Shown piece by piece: positions 14,601 through 14,794 of a DNA stretch of 14,794 bases; position 1 is the stretch's first letter; each line of letters starts with the position of its first letter. Position numbers and translations under genes: made by a program. The notes under the pieces were generated by a model that made no database searches, was not told where the DNA came from, and saw nothing but the letters and a program-made list of their open reading frames with translations. The DNA is from an uncultured Devosia sp. (GTDB lineage: Bacteria; Pseudomonadota; Alphaproteobacteria; Rhizobiales; Devosiaceae), in contig CAMLOA010000009.1 of assembly GCA_946481445.1 (NCBI GenBank), positions 1 to 14,794 on the forward strand. Reading direction: 5' to 3'.

Positions 14601-14794
14601 GTCCCTGCTCCCGGTGCTTCTGCAGGCGCTGCCCGAAGGCCTGGCTGATGCGATCGAAGATGATGGCGATGCCCACGATCGCCAGGCCATTGAGGATGCC
14701 CATGGTGAAGTATTGATTGTTGATGGCGCGCAGCACCGGCTGCCCCAGGCCCTCGACGCCGATCATGGAGGCGATCACCACCACGGCGAGCGCC
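14593..14794 (-). CDS. proW: Glycine betaine/proline ABC transporter permease, ProW-type (partial, N-terminal part beyond right edge)
   Basis: The last 66 or so residues of an inner-membrane permease are visible. They include the conserved ProW/OpuAB stretch VVVIASMIGVEGLGQPVLRAI and a final membrane segment MGILNGLAIVGIAIIFDRIS, ending in a basic tail QRLQKHREQGHA and TAA. This segment follows the EAA loop in betaine permeases. The gene overlaps proV by 8 bp and is upstream of it on the same strand. The reading frame is open to the window edge, so the visible start is not a real one. Confidence 0.88.
   Translation of the reverse strand, partial: ALAVVVIASMIGVEGLGQPVLRAINNQYFTMGILNGLAIVGIAIIFDRISQAFGQRLQKHREQGHA

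Noticed and set aside
13782..14648. 288-codon open frame on the plus strand over the proV gene
   Set aside because: It mirrors the ProV codons, has no recognisable domain, and would conflict with an intact ABC ATPase.

Overview
The window is a high-GC stretch (about 60-65% by eye) of bacterial chromosome, densely packed with genes in head-to-tail runs. Gene content points to an alphaproteobacterium of the Hyphomicrobiales, possibly Devosiaceae-like. The basis is several ABC importers per 15 kb, a LacI-led sugar operon laid out like rhizobial aglR-aglEFGAK, an ETF:ubiquinone oxidoreductase, and GC-rich palindromic intergenic repeats. The taxonomic call is an inference. I see no rRNA, tRNA, CRISPR array, insertion sequence or phage gene.

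Region 1 (1-4526) is a branched-chain-amino-acid-type (HAAT/Liv) ABC importer on the minus strand, read from right to left: a Tat-exported substrate-binding protein, then permeases LivH and LivM, then the first 87 codons of ATPase LivG, cut by the left edge. LivH/LivM and LivM/LivG overlap by 4 bases (ATGA). A hairpin-rich repeat of about 120 bp separates the binding-protein gene from livH. A divergent AraC-family regulator starts 181 bp upstream and is the likely controller.

Region 2 (4527-5258) holds a small GNAT acetyltransferase on the minus strand and a regulatory region with two overlapping, nearly symmetric LacI-type operators.

Region 3 (5259-11705) is a six-gene plus-strand operon: LacI repressor, CUT1 sugar-binding protein, two permeases, a cytoplasmic glycosidase resembling clan GH-J (GH32/GH68), and a UgpC/MsmK-type ATPase. 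The proposed working model is that an oligosaccharide, perhaps a beta-fructoside, is imported intact, cleaved inside the cell, and sensed by LacI, which represses its own operon through the twin operators.

Region 4 (11706-14794) is on the minus strand: the C-terminus of a ProW-type betaine permease (cut by the right edge), then the ProV-type ATPase, then electron-transfer flavoprotein:ubiquinone oxidoreductase (ETF-QO) only 19 bp downstream. Betaine breakdown through dimethylglycine and sarcosine dehydrogenases passes electrons to ETF, so co-transcription would join uptake to oxidation. That functional link is an inference.

I found no clearly new system. The best leads are the twin overlapping operators, the unusual glycosidase inside an agl-like operon, and the betaine transporter/ETF-QO linkage.
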